NCBI GenBank assembly: GCA_002424845.1
Contig: DILD01000093.1
Coordinates: 1 to 28,315 of the forward strand
Direction: 5' to 3'
Length of the DNA stretch: 28,315 nt
Source of the DNA: Thiobacillus denitrificans
GTDB taxonomy: Bacteria; Pseudomonadota; Gammaproteobacteria; Burkholderiales; Thiobacillaceae
A program made the position numbers and the translations under genes. The notes below the pieces were generated by a model. It searched no databases. It saw only the letters and a list, made by a program, of their open reading frames with translations, and was not told where the DNA came from. Positions 15,328 through 23,423 of the stretch are shown here, piece after piece (positions within the stretch are counted from its first letter, which is position 1; every line of letters begins with the position of its first letter).

Positions 15328-15374
15328 CCGGGGCGTGTTTTGAACGGGTTTGCACCCAGCTGAAAGGAGAACAT

Positions 15375-15833
15375 ATGAAATACACACTTGCCGGCGCGTT
15401 GCTGATCGGCTTCATCAGTCTGCCTGCCGGGGCCGCCAATATCAGCGTCACCGATGCCTGGGCGCGCGCCACCATGCCGGGGCAAAAAGTCAGCGGCGCC
15501 TACATGCGGATCCGGTCGGATACCGATGCGCGTCTCGTCGGTGCCTCCAGCCCGGCGGTGCCGCGTGTGGAAGTGCATGAAATGAAAATGGACGGCGATG
15601 TGATGCGCATGCGCGAGCTGAAGTCGCTCGATTTGCCGAAAGGGAAAACGGTTTCGCTCGAACCCGGCGGTTTTCATATCATGCTGATGAACCTGCCGAA
15701 GCCGATTGCGGCCGGCGAGATCATTCCGCTGACCCTGGTGGTGGAATCAGACGGCAAGCGGCAGACGGTCGAGGTGAAGGCCGAGGCACGCGCGGCTATG
15801 CCCAGTCAACCCATGCAGCATCACCATCATTGA
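15375..15833 (+). CDS. Periplasmic copper chaperone PCu(A)C
   Basis: A 152-aa secreted protein (signal peptide to about residue 21, ending PAGAA). The family's Cu(I) motif H-X10-M-X21-H-X-M is matched exactly: His68, Met79, His101 and Met103. Extra methionines (70, 72, 77) and a C-terminal HHHH tail add possible metal ligands. PCu(A)C delivers copper to periplasmic sites such as the CuA centre of cytochrome oxidase. The start is well defined by AAAGGAG ten bases before ATG. It follows the copper receptor in the same direction, so the pair is likely a copper-uptake and delivery operon. Confidence 0.94.
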   Translation: MKYTLAGALLIGFISLPAGAANISVTDAWARATMPGQKVSGAYMRIRSDTDARLVGASSPAVPRVEVHEMKMDGDVMRMRELKSLDLPKGKTVSLEPGGFHIMLMNLPKPIAAGEIIPLTLVVESDGKRQTVEVKAEARAAMPSQPMQHHHH

Positions 15834-15861
15834 AATAGCCGGGTGCCTTGTGCCCTCATGT

Positions 15862-15875
15862 GCGGCGCCCGCCGC
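15862..15875. terminator. GC hairpin between convergent genes
   Basis: GCGGC (15862-15866) and GCCGC (15871-15875) around GCCC, followed by GATTT on the plus strand. It lies in the 45-bp gap between the PCuAC and hvfC stops and could serve as a weak terminator. There is no true U-run. Confidence 0.35.
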
Positions 15876-15878
15876 GAT

Positions 15879-16646
15879 TTACGCCCCTTCGCCCGGCAGC
15901 ACCGTTCCGAGAAGCGCGCCGCGTGCGCGCAAGTCGTCAAGCAGCGCGCTGCCGGCTTGAAGGATCAGTATCGGGTCGGGGTGGCGGCTTTCGGAGGCGA
16001 TCTGCTCCAGTGCCGCGCGACCGGTAAGCGTGCCGGGCTCCAGCAGCGCCAGCAGCCGTGCGGTGAAAGCGTTGATTTCGCTGAACTGAACCGCATCCTC
16101 CGCATCGCGGAATACCAGCAGATACGTCTCCGCAGGCCGCACCTTGCGGCGCGGGGCGATGCGCTGCACCGGCCAGTCGTAGCGCAGATTGGCCAGCACC
16201 GGGTTCAATAGCGGCACGCCCTCCATCAAATCGCCTGCCGTATCGAACGCACGATCCGGGCTGCGATTCGAAACCGAGAGCACCAGTTCGATCCACTCGT
16301 AATGCGCCAGCGCCAGCAGATAGGGCGGCGCGTCTTCGGGCGCTGTCCACTCGTTTTGCAGGAACTGGATGAACTCGTCCGGGATTTGCCGGAAATAAGG
16401 CGTGCGGCTGCGGTGCGCGGCAAAAAACGCGCGCACCAGCCGCGCCCATTTGCCTGCTCCCAGCACCTGCCGCAGCACCGGAAAGCACGCCAGCAGAAAC
16501 CCTTCGAGGTTGTTGTAAAGCAGTTCGTTGTAGACCTTCATGCGCCGCGCTTCGACGCCGGCCGGGCGCGGCTGCGCTTTCGGGTCGCGCAGATGCGCCG
16601 TGAATTCAAATTGGAAGCGCTGGAATTCAGGAAGCGCGGACGGCAT
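15879..16646 (-). CDS. hvfC: HvfC-type partner protein (DUF2063)
   Basis: A 255-aa soluble protein with the DUF2063 pattern: FQFEFTAHLRDP, then RRMKVYNELLYNNLEGFLLA, FPVLRQVLG, YFRQIPDEFIQFL and LALAHYEWIELVL. In Haemophilus-type hvf and related clusters this partner presents the precursor peptide to the DUF692 iron oxygenase. It is annotated elsewhere as a putative DNA-binding protein, but the operon position argues for the peptide-binding role. The ATG at 16644-16646 (MPSALPEFQRF) overlaps the hvfB stop by about 20 bases, indicating coupled translation; a longer frame upstream is rejected because it would run deep into hvfB. It ends the operon, converging on PCuAC. Confidence 0.88.
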   Translation of the reverse strand: MPSALPEFQRFQFEFTAHLRDPKAQPRPAGVEARRMKVYNELLYNNLEGFLLACFPVLRQVLGAGKWARLVRAFFAAHRSRTPYFRQIPDEFIQFLQNEWTAPEDAPPYLLALAHYEWIELVLSVSNRSPDRAFDTAGDLMEGVPLLNPVLANLRYDWPVQRIAPRRKVRPAETYLLVFRDAEDAVQFSEINAFTARLLALLEPGTLTGRAALEQIASESRHPDPILILQAGSALLDDLRARGALLGTVLPGEGA

Positions 16647-17478
16647 GTTCGTCGGCTCGATGCGCGGCCTGGATGCGCGCGATGTGCTCAACCTCGCGCA
16701 CCAGCTCATCCAGCGGCGGAATGTTGAAGTCGCGTTCCAGCAGCGTGGGGGCGACGCCGTGGATGCGGTAGGTTTCGTCGAGCAGCGTCCACACCGGATC
16801 GATCACGTCGGCGCCGTGGGTGTCGACGATCAGGTCTGGTGCCTCGACGTAATGCCCGGCCATGTGCAGGTACACGATGCGTTCGGTCGGCAGGGCGCGG
16901 ATGAAGCCGAGCGGGTCGTAGCAGTGGTTCACGCTGTTGACGTAGACATTGTTGACGTCCAGATGCAGATCGCAGCCGGCCTCGTCCAGCACCGCGCGGA
17001 TGAACGCGAGTTCGCTCATTTCGGCAATCGGCGAGGGCGTGTAATACGACGCGTTTTCGATCGCGATGCGGCGTTCCAGGATGTCCTGCGCGCGGCGGAT
17101 GCGCGCAGCGACGTGTTTCACCGCCTCTTCGGTGAAGGGGATCGGCAGCAGGTCGTACAGATGCCCGTCATCCGAGCAGTACGACAGGTGTTCGGTATAG
17201 AGCCGGATGCCGTGCGCATCCATGAACTGCCGCGTTTTCGTCAGCAGCATTTCGTCGAGCGGGGCAGGGCCGCCGAGCGACAGCGACAGGCCGTGGCAGA
17301 CGAAGGGATAGCGTTCGGTGAAGCCGCGCAGGTCGCGGCCGTAGGCGCCGCCCAGGTCGATCCAGTTTTCCGGAGCGAGCTCGAAAAAATCGATGGCGTC
17401 GGGCACCCGGGATTTCAGCGCGGGAATGAGTTCGCGCCGAAACCCGAGCCCCGCGCCGGACAGGCGCAGGGGTTGCAT
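16627..17478 (-). CDS. hvfB: HvfB-type multinuclear non-heme iron oxygenase (MNIO, DUF692)
   Basis: A 283-aa TIM-barrel protein of the DUF692/MNIO family. Family blocks are intact: GAGLGFRRELI, DFFELAPENWIDLGG, VCHGLSLSLGG, YTEHLSYCSDDG, HLDVNNVYVNS and HMAGHYVEAPDLIVDTHG, with the His, Asp and Glu metal ligands in these stretches. MNIO enzymes oxidise cysteines of a small precursor; in hvf systems they turn Cys in EGKCG repeats into oxazolone-thioamide groups that bind copper. It starts 11 bases after hvfA, and its ATG at 17478 fits homologues. An in-frame start at 17589 would be inside hvfA and adds an unlikely Arg-rich leader. The substrate is most likely the upstream repeat protein. Confidence 0.92.
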   Translation of the reverse strand: MQPLRLSGAGLGFRRELIPALKSRVPDAIDFFELAPENWIDLGGAYGRDLRGFTERYPFVCHGLSLSLGGPAPLDEMLLTKTRQFMDAHGIRLYTEHLSYCSDDGHLYDLLPIPFTEEAVKHVAARIRRAQDILERRIAIENASYYTPSPIAEMSELAFIRAVLDEAGCDLHLDVNNVYVNSVNHCYDPLGFIRALPTERIVYLHMAGHYVEAPDLIVDTHGADVIDPVWTLLDETYRIHGVAPTLLERDFNIPPLDELVREVEHIARIQAAHRADEHAVRAS

Positions 17479-17489
17479 CAGACGGGTGC

Positions 17490-17798
17490 TTATGGTTTTG
17501 CGTCCGATGGCGCTTCCGTGGGCTTCCTGGCGCCGCCGCATTTGCCTTCGCCGCATTTGCCGTCCTTCATCTTGACGGTGTTGCCGCATTTACCTTCTCC
17601 GGCCTTCATCTCGCCTTCCTTCTTGGCGCCGCACTTGCCTTCCATGGGCTTGGCGCCATGATGGTCGGCCACCTGGTAGCCGGATGACAGGCCGGACAGG
17701 GCGAAGGGGTTTTCAGCGGCTGCGGCCATGGGGGCGGTGCCCATGCCAGCGACAAAAGCAGAGCCGACGGCGGTGGCGATAAGGGATTTCCTGGACAT
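17490..17798 (-). CDS. hvfA: HvfA-type RiPP metallophore precursor with EGKCG repeats
   Basis: A 102-aa secreted precursor. A signal peptide (SLIATAVGSAFVAG, cleavage near AAAA-EN) is followed by NPFALSGLSSGYQVA, conserved in this family, and a core with three EGKCG motifs and one DGKCG, each separated by Lys/Gly-rich linkers. In hvf systems the cysteines of such repeats are converted by the MNIO pair into copper-binding oxazolone-thioamides, giving a periplasmic or exported metallophore. AGGAGAG before the ATG gives a strong ribosome site, as expected for an abundant precursor. hvfB follows within 11 bases. An ECF sigma and its anti-sigma lie directly upstream on the same strand. The number and spacing of Cys differ between bacteria, so the product is expected to be a four-site variant. 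Confidence 0.9.
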   Translation of the reverse strand: MSRKSLIATAVGSAFVAGMGTAPMAAAAENPFALSGLSSGYQVADHHGAKPMEGKCGAKKEGEMKAGEGKCGNTVKMKDGKCGEGKCGGARKPTEAPSDAKP

Positions 17799-17870
17799 GA
17801 TGTTTCTCTCCTGACAAAGTTAACGACGGTCAATGCTTACGGCTGATGGATTCGGCCGTTTGCGGGAAGC

Positions 17871-18128
17871 TCATGCATCGAGCTTTTTCCGCAATTCGGC
17901 CTCGATGCGTTCCCGGGCCTCGGGTGCAAGACCGGGTTCCCCGGACGCATCGCCCGTTTCGCTGCGAAATAGAAAGCGCATTTGCTGCAGCTGCCGGTTG
18001 AAGTGGGCGCAGTTCGTGCAGATAGCCAGGTGCATTCGCATCGCCACGCGATCGGCAAACGGCAGCCGTTCGTCCATCGCGCGCGAGGCAAGTTCCGTGG
18101 TCTCCCGGCATGTCACCATCCACTTCAT
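17871..18128 (-). CDS. Zinc-finger anti-sigma factor
   Basis: An 85-aa soluble protein whose ATG overlaps the stop of the ECF sigma gene (ATGA). The centre carries HLAICTNCAHF, the HX3CX2C zinc motif of anti-sigma domains (ZAS/zf-HC2), placed in RVAMRMHLAICTNC as usual. The C-terminal part is short, charged and helical, and there is no membrane segment. It would hold the sigma factor inactive until a signal, possibly a metal or thiol-oxidising stress acting at the zinc site, releases it. It lies 72 bases before hvfA. The start at 18128 (MKWMVTCRETTELAS) is chosen for the overlap; an earlier ATG at 18167 would extend into the sigma gene. Confidence 0.88.
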   Translation of the reverse strand: MKWMVTCRETTELASRAMDERLPFADRVAMRMHLAICTNCAHFNRQLQQMRFLFRSETGDASGEPGLAPEARERIEAELRKKLDA

Positions 18129-18691
18129 GCGGCACCTGCTTTCGCAAAGCCATTCAATTCCAGGCATTGCCGCATGAACACCCGTGCCCGATGCAGCAGT
18201 ACCCAGCAGTTGGTCGGGGTGATGTTGAGTTCCTTACAGATATCGTCCGTTTCCATGCCCGCCACCTCGCGCAGGCTGAACACCTGTGCCATGGCCGGCT
18301 TCAGGCGGTCGGCGCATTCGTCCAGTACGCGCCGCAGCTGGCCGAGTTCCGCCTCGGCCAGCGGGTTGCCCCATGGCCGCACCGGCTCGGCCCAGTGGCC
18401 GTCCTGTTTGAACAGGCTGTCGAGTGCCTCCTCGCCGTCGGCGTCGCGCGGGATTTCCACCTCGCGCAGGTTGCGCCGGATCAAATCGACGATCTTGTGC
18501 TTGAGGATGCCGGTGAGCCAGGTGCGCGGACTGGCGTCGCCGGCATAACGGGCCTGTGCGGCCAGCGCGGCGAGCAGGGTTTCCTGTACCGCGTCTTCGG
18601 CCAGTTCGTCGGAATGCAACTGGCGGCGTGCCACCCGGAACAGGTAATCCCCGTGGTCGGCCAGCCAGGTGTGTGGGTCAAGCGTGCCCAT
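18125..18691 (-). CDS. ECF-type RNA polymerase sigma factor
   Basis: A 188-aa sigma-70-family protein with region 2 (YLFRVARRQL, AEDAVQETLLAAL, PRTWLTGILKHKIVDLIRR) and region 4 (LKPAMAQVFSLREVAGMETDDICKELNITPTNCWVLLHRAR), the standard ECF layout without regions 1 and 3. The ATG at 18691 is preceded by AAGGAG. A longer in-frame start at 18931 would overlap argB and is rejected. It heads the gene string sigma, anti-sigma, hvfA, hvfB, hvfC, so it most likely drives the metallophore genes in response to metal stress. Its own promoter is not obvious. Confidence 0.92.
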   Translation of the reverse strand: MGTLDPHTWLADHGDYLFRVARRQLHSDELAEDAVQETLLAALAAQARYAGDASPRTWLTGILKHKIVDLIRRNLREVEIPRDADGEEALDSLFKQDGHWAEPVRPWGNPLAEAELGQLRRVLDECADRLKPAMAQVFSLREVAGMETDDICKELNITPTNCWVLLHRARVFMRQCLELNGFAKAGAA

Positions 18692-18893
18692 GATGCTCCT
18701 TGTCCGCATTGTGCCGGGTGCGGGAACTTTAGAGGCAGTCGCGCAAGGCGGCAACCGTGACCGGTTTCGGAACGCGGTGCCGACGGGTGTCCGCATGCAG
18801 GCAAAGTTCATCCGGTCGTCGCAATGCCCGCTTTGCCCGGCCTTTTCGCTTTTTGTTTGGCGTAAAATTCGCTGAATCTTATCCGGAGCCACC

Positions 18894-19778
18894 ATGATCC
18901 CTGCCCACACCGCCGCCGAGAAGGCCCACATCCTGTCCGAGGCGCTGCCCTACATCCAGCGGTTCTACGACAAGACCATCGTCATCAAGTACGGCGGCAA
19001 TGCGATGACCGAGCGCCACCTGATGGAGGCGTTCGCCAAGGACGTGGTGCTCTTGAAGCTGGTGGGCATGAACCCGGTGGTGGTGCACGGCGGCGGCCCG
19101 CAGATCGCCGACCTGCTGAAGAAAATCGGCAAGCAATCCGACTTCATTCAAGGCATGCGCGTGACCGACGAGGAAACGCTCGACGTGGTGGAGATGGTGC
19201 TGGGCGGCCTGGTCAACCAGGACATCGTCACCCTCATCAACAAGCACGGCGGCAAGGCGGTGGGCCTGACCGGCAAGGACGGCAATTTCATCCATGCCAA
19301 GAAAATGCTGGTGGCGAGCAAGGAGGAAACCGGCAAGTTCGTCGACATCGGCCAGGTGGGCGAGATCACCAGTATCGATCCGAAAATCATCGAGCTGCTC
19401 GATTCCGGCGATTTCATTCCGGTGGTCGCGCCGCTCGGCACCGACAGCGAAGGCAACGCCTACAACATCAACGCCGATGTGGCGGCCGGCAAGCTGGCGG
19501 GCGTGCTGAAGGCGGAGAAAGTCATTTTTCTCACCAATACGCCGGGCGTGCTGGACAAGGCGGGCGAGCTGCTGACCGGCCTGACGCCGCGCCAGGTCGA
19601 CGAACGCATCGCCGACGGCACCATTTCCGGCGGCATGATTCCCAAGGTCGGCTATGCGGTCGATGCGGTCAACAGCGGCGTGAAAACCGCACACATCATC
19701 GACGGCCGCGTCGAACATGCGCTGCTGCTGGAGGTGCTGACGCCCGAGGGCGTCGGGACGCTGATCAAACGTGCCTGA
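18894..19778 (+). CDS. argB: Acetylglutamate kinase ArgB
   Basis: A 294-aa enzyme that phosphorylates N-acetylglutamate in the second step of arginine synthesis. Family motifs are all present: IVIKYGGNAM at the ATP site, VVVHGGGPQI for substrate binding, LVNQDIVTLIN, GLTGKDGNF, NINADVAAGKLAG and SGGMIPKVGYAV. The N-terminal helix (LSEALPYIQRFYDKT) is the type found in the hexameric, arginine-inhibited enzymes. CGGAG precedes the ATG at 18894. A TAAAAT at 18863-18868 may be its -10, without a convincing -35. It is a housekeeping gene with no sign of defect, divergent from the ECF sigma. Confidence 0.96.
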   Translation: MIPAHTAAEKAHILSEALPYIQRFYDKTIVIKYGGNAMTERHLMEAFAKDVVLLKLVGMNPVVVHGGGPQIADLLKKIGKQSDFIQGMRVTDEETLDVVEMVLGGLVNQDIVTLINKHGGKAVGLTGKDGNFIHAKKMLVASKEETGKFVDIGQVGEITSIDPKIIELLDSGDFIPVVAPLGTDSEGNAYNINADVAAGKLAGVLKAEKVIFLTNTPGVLDKAGELLTGLTPRQVDERIADGTISGGMIPKVGYAVDAVNSGVKTAHIIDGRVEHALLLEVLTPEGVGTLIKRA

Positions 19779-19864
19779 GCTTCCGCTTCTGACGTGATCG
19801 GGATACGCTGCGAACCGACGCGTTGCGCCGGAATCGGCGTGGCGCCTTGCACACGGGAGGGATA

Positions 19865-22774
19865 TTGAAAAGCCGGTTCGCCCTTCGCCCTCTCACCCTG
19901 ATTCCCCCGCTGGTCCTCGTTCTGGGCCTGGCGATGACCTATGTCCTGCAACGGGACGTGCGCGAAGATGCGCAGCATGAACTGCACGACAAGTTCGACT
20001 TTCGGGTCAACGAGATCGTCCGGAACATCTATGAGCGCATGGGCAAATACGAGCAGGTTCTGGAAGGCGCGCACGGACTGTTCGCGGCCTCCAGTCTGCT
20101 CGAGCGCCGGGAGTTTGCCGATTACATCAGGACGCTGAACATCAGCGAGAGATTTCCCGGCATTCAGGGCGTGGGGTTTTCGCTGTGGGTACCGGCGGCG
20201 GAAAAGGACGCGCACCTCGCGAAGATCCGCGCCGAGGGCTTTCCTCAATACGACATCCATCCTGCGGGCGTACGGGATGCCTATTCTTCCATCGTTTATC
20301 TGGAGCCCTTCGACTGGCGCAACCAGCGGGCTTTCGGCTACGACATGTATTCCGAGCCGGTGCGCCGGGCAGCGATGGACCAGGCGCGGAACGAGGGGGC
20401 GATCCGCATTTCCGGCAAGGTCCGGCTGGTGCAGGAAACCGAGCAGGATATCCAGCCGGGCTTCCTGATGTATCTGCCGGTCTATTCTTCTGAGGCCGCC
20501 GGGAAGCACCTGCTGGGCTGGGTGTACGCCCCCTTCCGCATGGGGGACCTCATGAAGGGGGTGCTGGGCGAGCATTTCGGGGAAATCAGCTCGACGCTGG
20601 ACCTGCACATCCACGATGGCGACCGGCCTGAGGCGGACACGCTGATGTTCGATTCCAGCGGCCGGCCCCGGCCTGCGCAAACCGGATTTCAAACCATCAG
20701 GCGCATCCCGCTCTTCGGCCATACCTGGACGCTGGATATTGCCTCGCTGCCCGCTTTCGACCAGGAGTTGAATCGCGAAGAGGCAAATATCATTGCCGTG
20801 TCCGGCAGCGTCGGCAGCCTGATGCTGGCGCTGGTCTTGTGGCTGCTGATCACCGGGCGGGAGCGGGCGCTGGCCCTGGCGGAAGGCATGACCAGCGACC
20901 TGCGGCAGAGCGAGGCCCGGCAGAAAAAGCTCAATCGCGCCCTGCGCCTGCTCAGCGATTGCAACATGGCACTGGTACACGCGGAAGAGGAGCACAAGCT
21001 GCTGGATCAGATCTGCCAGCTTTGTGTCGAAAGCGGGGGTTACCTGATGGCGTGGGTCGGTTACGCGGAACACGACGAGGCCAAGAGCATCCGGCCCATC
21101 GCGCAGTCGGGCTATGAGGTCGGTTATCTCGACAGCATCCGCTTGAGCTGGGCGGACAACGAGTTTGGGCGCGGCCCGACCGGCACGGCAATCCGGAGCG
21201 GGCTGCCCGGCATCAACGAGAATGTTCTGACCAACCCCGCGATGGCGCCGTGGCGCGAGGCGGCGATCAAGCGCGGCTATCAGTCCAGCATCTCGTTGCC
21301 GCTGATCGACAATGAAGTCGTGCTGGGCGCCCTGACCATGTATGCGCGCGAAGCGGAGGCGTTTGATAGCGAAGAGGTGCGGCTGCTGCAAGAGCTGGCC
21401 GATGATCTCGCTTTCGGCATCGTGACGCTGCGGACACGCCTGGCGCACGCCGCCGCGGAAGAGAAACTGGCTTTCCTGGCCCAGTTCGATCCGCTGACCC
21501 AGCTCCCCAACCGCCTGTTGCTTCGTGACCGCTTCGACCAGGCGGTTCGGGTCGCGGAAAGCAGACACGCCACGATGGCGATGCTTTATCTTGACCTGGA
21601 CAATTTCAAAGAGATCAACGACAGCCTCGGTCACGATATGGGCGACAAGGTGCTCGTCTCGGCAGTGGAACGTCTGCAGTGGTGCCTTGCCGAAACCGAT
21701 ACGCTGAGTCGCCTGAGCGGCGACGAGTTTGCCGCGCTGCTGGTGGGGCCGCGCGATATGCCCGGGATCGCCGGCGTGGCCGTCGCCGTTCGCGATGTTT
21801 TTGCCGAGCCGCTCGTGGTTGAGGGGCACACGCTGAACGTGTCTTTTTCGATCGGGATCAGCGTGTTTCCGGCGGATGGCCGGGATTTTGACACCTTGCT
21901 CAAATGTGCCGATGCCGCGGTCGGCAGCGCCAAGTCCGCCGGGCGCAATACTTATCGTTTGTTTACCCCTGAAATGAACGCCGACCTGTTGGCGCAGATG
22001 CGGCTGACCAGCGAGCTGAACCGGGCCCTGCGGCAACAGGAGTTCATGCTGCACTTCCAGCCCCAGGTCGATATCAGGAATGGCCGGATCATCGGCGCGG
22101 AAGCTCTGGTCCGCTGGCAGCATCCGGTCGACGGCCTGATTCCGCCGGGCCGGTTCATCCCGCTTGCGGAGCGCAGCGGCCACATTATCCAGCTTGGCGA
22201 GTGGGTGCTGAACGAAGCCTGCCGGCAAGCTCGGCGCTGGATGGATCTTGGTCTGGCGCCGCTGGTCATGGCAGTCAACCTCTCTGCGGTGCAGTTCAAG
22301 CGCGGCAATGTGCTGCAAATCGTGACGTCGGCGCTTGCCGATTCGGGCTTGCCGGCAAATTGCCTGGAGCTGGAGCTGACCGAGTCCATCCTGCTGCAGG
22401 ATATCGATACGACGGTGGAAACCCTGCGCGGCCTGAAGGCATTGGGCGTCAAGCTTTCCATCGACGATTTCGGAACGGGTTATTCCAGCCTGTCCTATCT
22501 CAAGCAGCTCGATGTCGACAAGCTCAAGATCGACCAATCGTTCGCCAAGGACATGCTGGCGGACGGCGATGGCGCCTCGATCGTCAAGGCCATCATCCAG
22601 CTGGGGCACATTCTGCAACTCGAAGTCATTTCAGAGGGTGTGGAAACCGAGGCCCAGCTGGCATTCCTGCGCGGCTCAGGCTGCGATACCGCGCAAGGTT
22701 ACCTGTTCAGCCGTCCGGTTCCGGCCGAGCAGTTTGTCCAGTTGATCCAGAACGGATTTCACTGGCCGGCCTGA
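19865..22774 (+). CDS. CHASE-GAF-GGDEF-EAL cyclic-di-GMP signalling protein
   Basis: A 969-aa membrane protein. Order: membrane segment (about 12-28), periplasmic CHASE domain (about 65-250, with FPGIQGVGFSLWVP and YDMYSEPVRRAAM), second membrane segment (about 305-330), GAF domain (about 375-520), GGDEF domain (about 545-700) and EAL domain (about 720-955). The cyclase site reads SGDEF at 618, a one-residue variant that is often weakly active or regulatory. The phosphodiesterase site looks complete: EAL at 746, LTES, DDFGTGYSS, LKIDQSF and EGVET. The protein probably acts mainly as a c-di-GMP phosphodiesterase controlled by an outside ligand. The start is TTG 19865 with GGGAGGG upstream; a TTG at 19823 is in frame but lacks such a site. 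It stands as a single gene after argB. Confidence 0.9.
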   Translation: MKSRFALRPLTLIPPLVLVLGLAMTYVLQRDVREDAQHELHDKFDFRVNEIVRNIYERMGKYEQVLEGAHGLFAASSLLERREFADYIRTLNISERFPGIQGVGFSLWVPAAEKDAHLAKIRAEGFPQYDIHPAGVRDAYSSIVYLEPFDWRNQRAFGYDMYSEPVRRAAMDQARNEGAIRISGKVRLVQETEQDIQPGFLMYLPVYSSEAAGKHLLGWVYAPFRMGDLMKGVLGEHFGEISSTLDLHIHDGDRPEADTLMFDSSGRPRPAQTGFQTIRRIPLFGHTWTLDIASLPAFDQELNREEANIIAVSGSVGSLMLALVLWLLITGRERALALAEGMTSDLRQSEARQKKLNRALRLLSDCNMALVHAEEEHKLLDQICQLCVESGGYLMAWVGYAEHDEAKSIRPIAQSGYEVGYLDSIRLSWADNEFGRGPTGTAIRSGLPGINENVLTNPAMAPWREAAIKRGYQSSISLPLIDNEVVLGALTMYAREAEAFDSEEVRLLQELADDLAFGIVTLRTRLAHAAAEEKLAFLAQFDPLTQLPNRLLLRDRFDQAVRVAESRHATMAMLYLDLDNFKEINDSLGHDMGDKVLVSAVERLQWCLAETDTLSRLSGDEFAALLVGPRDMPGIAGVAVAVRDVFAEPLVVEGHTLNVSFSIGISVFPADGRDFDTLLKCADAAVGSAKSAGRNTYRLFTPEMNADLLAQMRLTSELNRALRQQEFMLHFQPQVDIRNGRIIGAEALVRWQHPVDGLIPPGRFIPLAERSGHIIQLGEWVLNEACRQARRWMDLGLAPLVMAVNLSAVQFKRGNVLQIVTSALADSGLPANCLELELTESILLQDIDTTVETLRGLKALGVKLSIDDFGTGYSSLSYLKQLDVDKLKIDQSFAKDMLADGDGASIVKAIIQLGHILQLEVISEGVETEAQLAFLRGSGCDTAQGYLFSRPVPAEQFVQLIQNGFHWPA

Positions 22775-22836
22775 CCGGCTCGCCTTGAGCGCGCAACAAC
22801 AAGCGCTAAACCCAGCTTGCCTTTGATGCCAAGACA

Positions 22837-22866
22837 TTTCGTCTAGGCGGATTCGCCTAGACGAAA
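22837..22866. repeat. Perfect 13-bp inverted repeat
   Basis: TTTCGTCTAGGCG (22837-22849), loop GATT, CGCCTAGACGAAA (22854-22866). It lies 62 bases past the EAL gene stop. As RNA it would form a very stable hairpin, but the downstream bases are not a U-run beyond the stem's own ends. It could be a transcription terminator, a protein-binding site or the end of a small mobile repeat. Confidence 0.7.
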
Positions 22867-23302
22867 ACCGAACGAAGGTGTAGACGTATCGATGGTCGGC
22901 CCGTTGGCAACCATCGTGACAATTTTAGCGGCAGGTTGGGCGCGCATTCGCTTACCTGATCCGCCGGCAATCTCGACATGCAAGCTGGCGCAGCGCGTTT
23001 TGCCGATTCCATCTCGCTTTACGCATCTATCAACGGGCAAATCGCCTCGAAGAACCCGGGTATTTCAGAGAAGACGTAACCGGGCGGCATGTATGCCGTG
23101 CGAGCCTATCCGGAAGGCGAGGCCTATGGGAATCCAGCTTACATACTGCCTCCGGAGGTCGGAAAGCAACTGCCGAAGCGCTCCGAACGACTGCCAGAGG
23201 CAACGCCGTTGATAGGCTTCGTCGACACCGGCAGGGCCACCCTGGACTTCCCCCTGTTCAGCCGGCATCCCGTGTCTATGATCCAAGCATGGAAGGGGTG
23301 TC

Positions 23303-23423
23303 ATGAGTTCGCAGAGATTCCCCCTCGGAATTTAAAAAAGAAGCGGTTCGGCAGGTGACCGACTGCGGTTGTTCGGTTGCGGATGTGGCCGCTCGGCCGG
23401 GCGTTTCCGGATATAGGTCGTGA
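23303..23423 (+). pseudogene. IS3-family transposase OrfA fragment, frameshifted
   Basis: From ATG 23303 the translation MSSQRFPLG is followed, after a +1 shift at about 23327, by EFKKEAVRQVTDCGCSVADV and AARPGVSGY. This matches the start of IS3-type OrfA proteins (MSSQRFPPEFK.EAVRQV..RG.SV.EVA.RLGVS), including the first helices of the HTH. The similarity ends at about 23414. The rest of OrfA, all of OrfB and the terminal repeats are not seen, so this is an old remnant. Confidence 0.75.

Noticed and set aside
14371..15387. Minus-strand open frame opposite the copper receptor
   Set aside because: Composition is typical of antisense of a GC-rich gene and no motif is seen; the receptor on the plus strand is complete.
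19652..22618. Very long minus-strand open frame (988 codons) opposite the CHASE-GGDEF-EAL gene
   Set aside because: No recognisable domain, while the plus strand has four clear domains with active-site motifs. GC-rich codon use commonly leaves such antisense frames open.
22843..23358. Short open frames between the EAL gene and the exoprotein
   Set aside because: Arg/Cys-rich translations without ribosome sites, structure or family resemblance; one of them runs through the IS3 fragment in the wrong frame.
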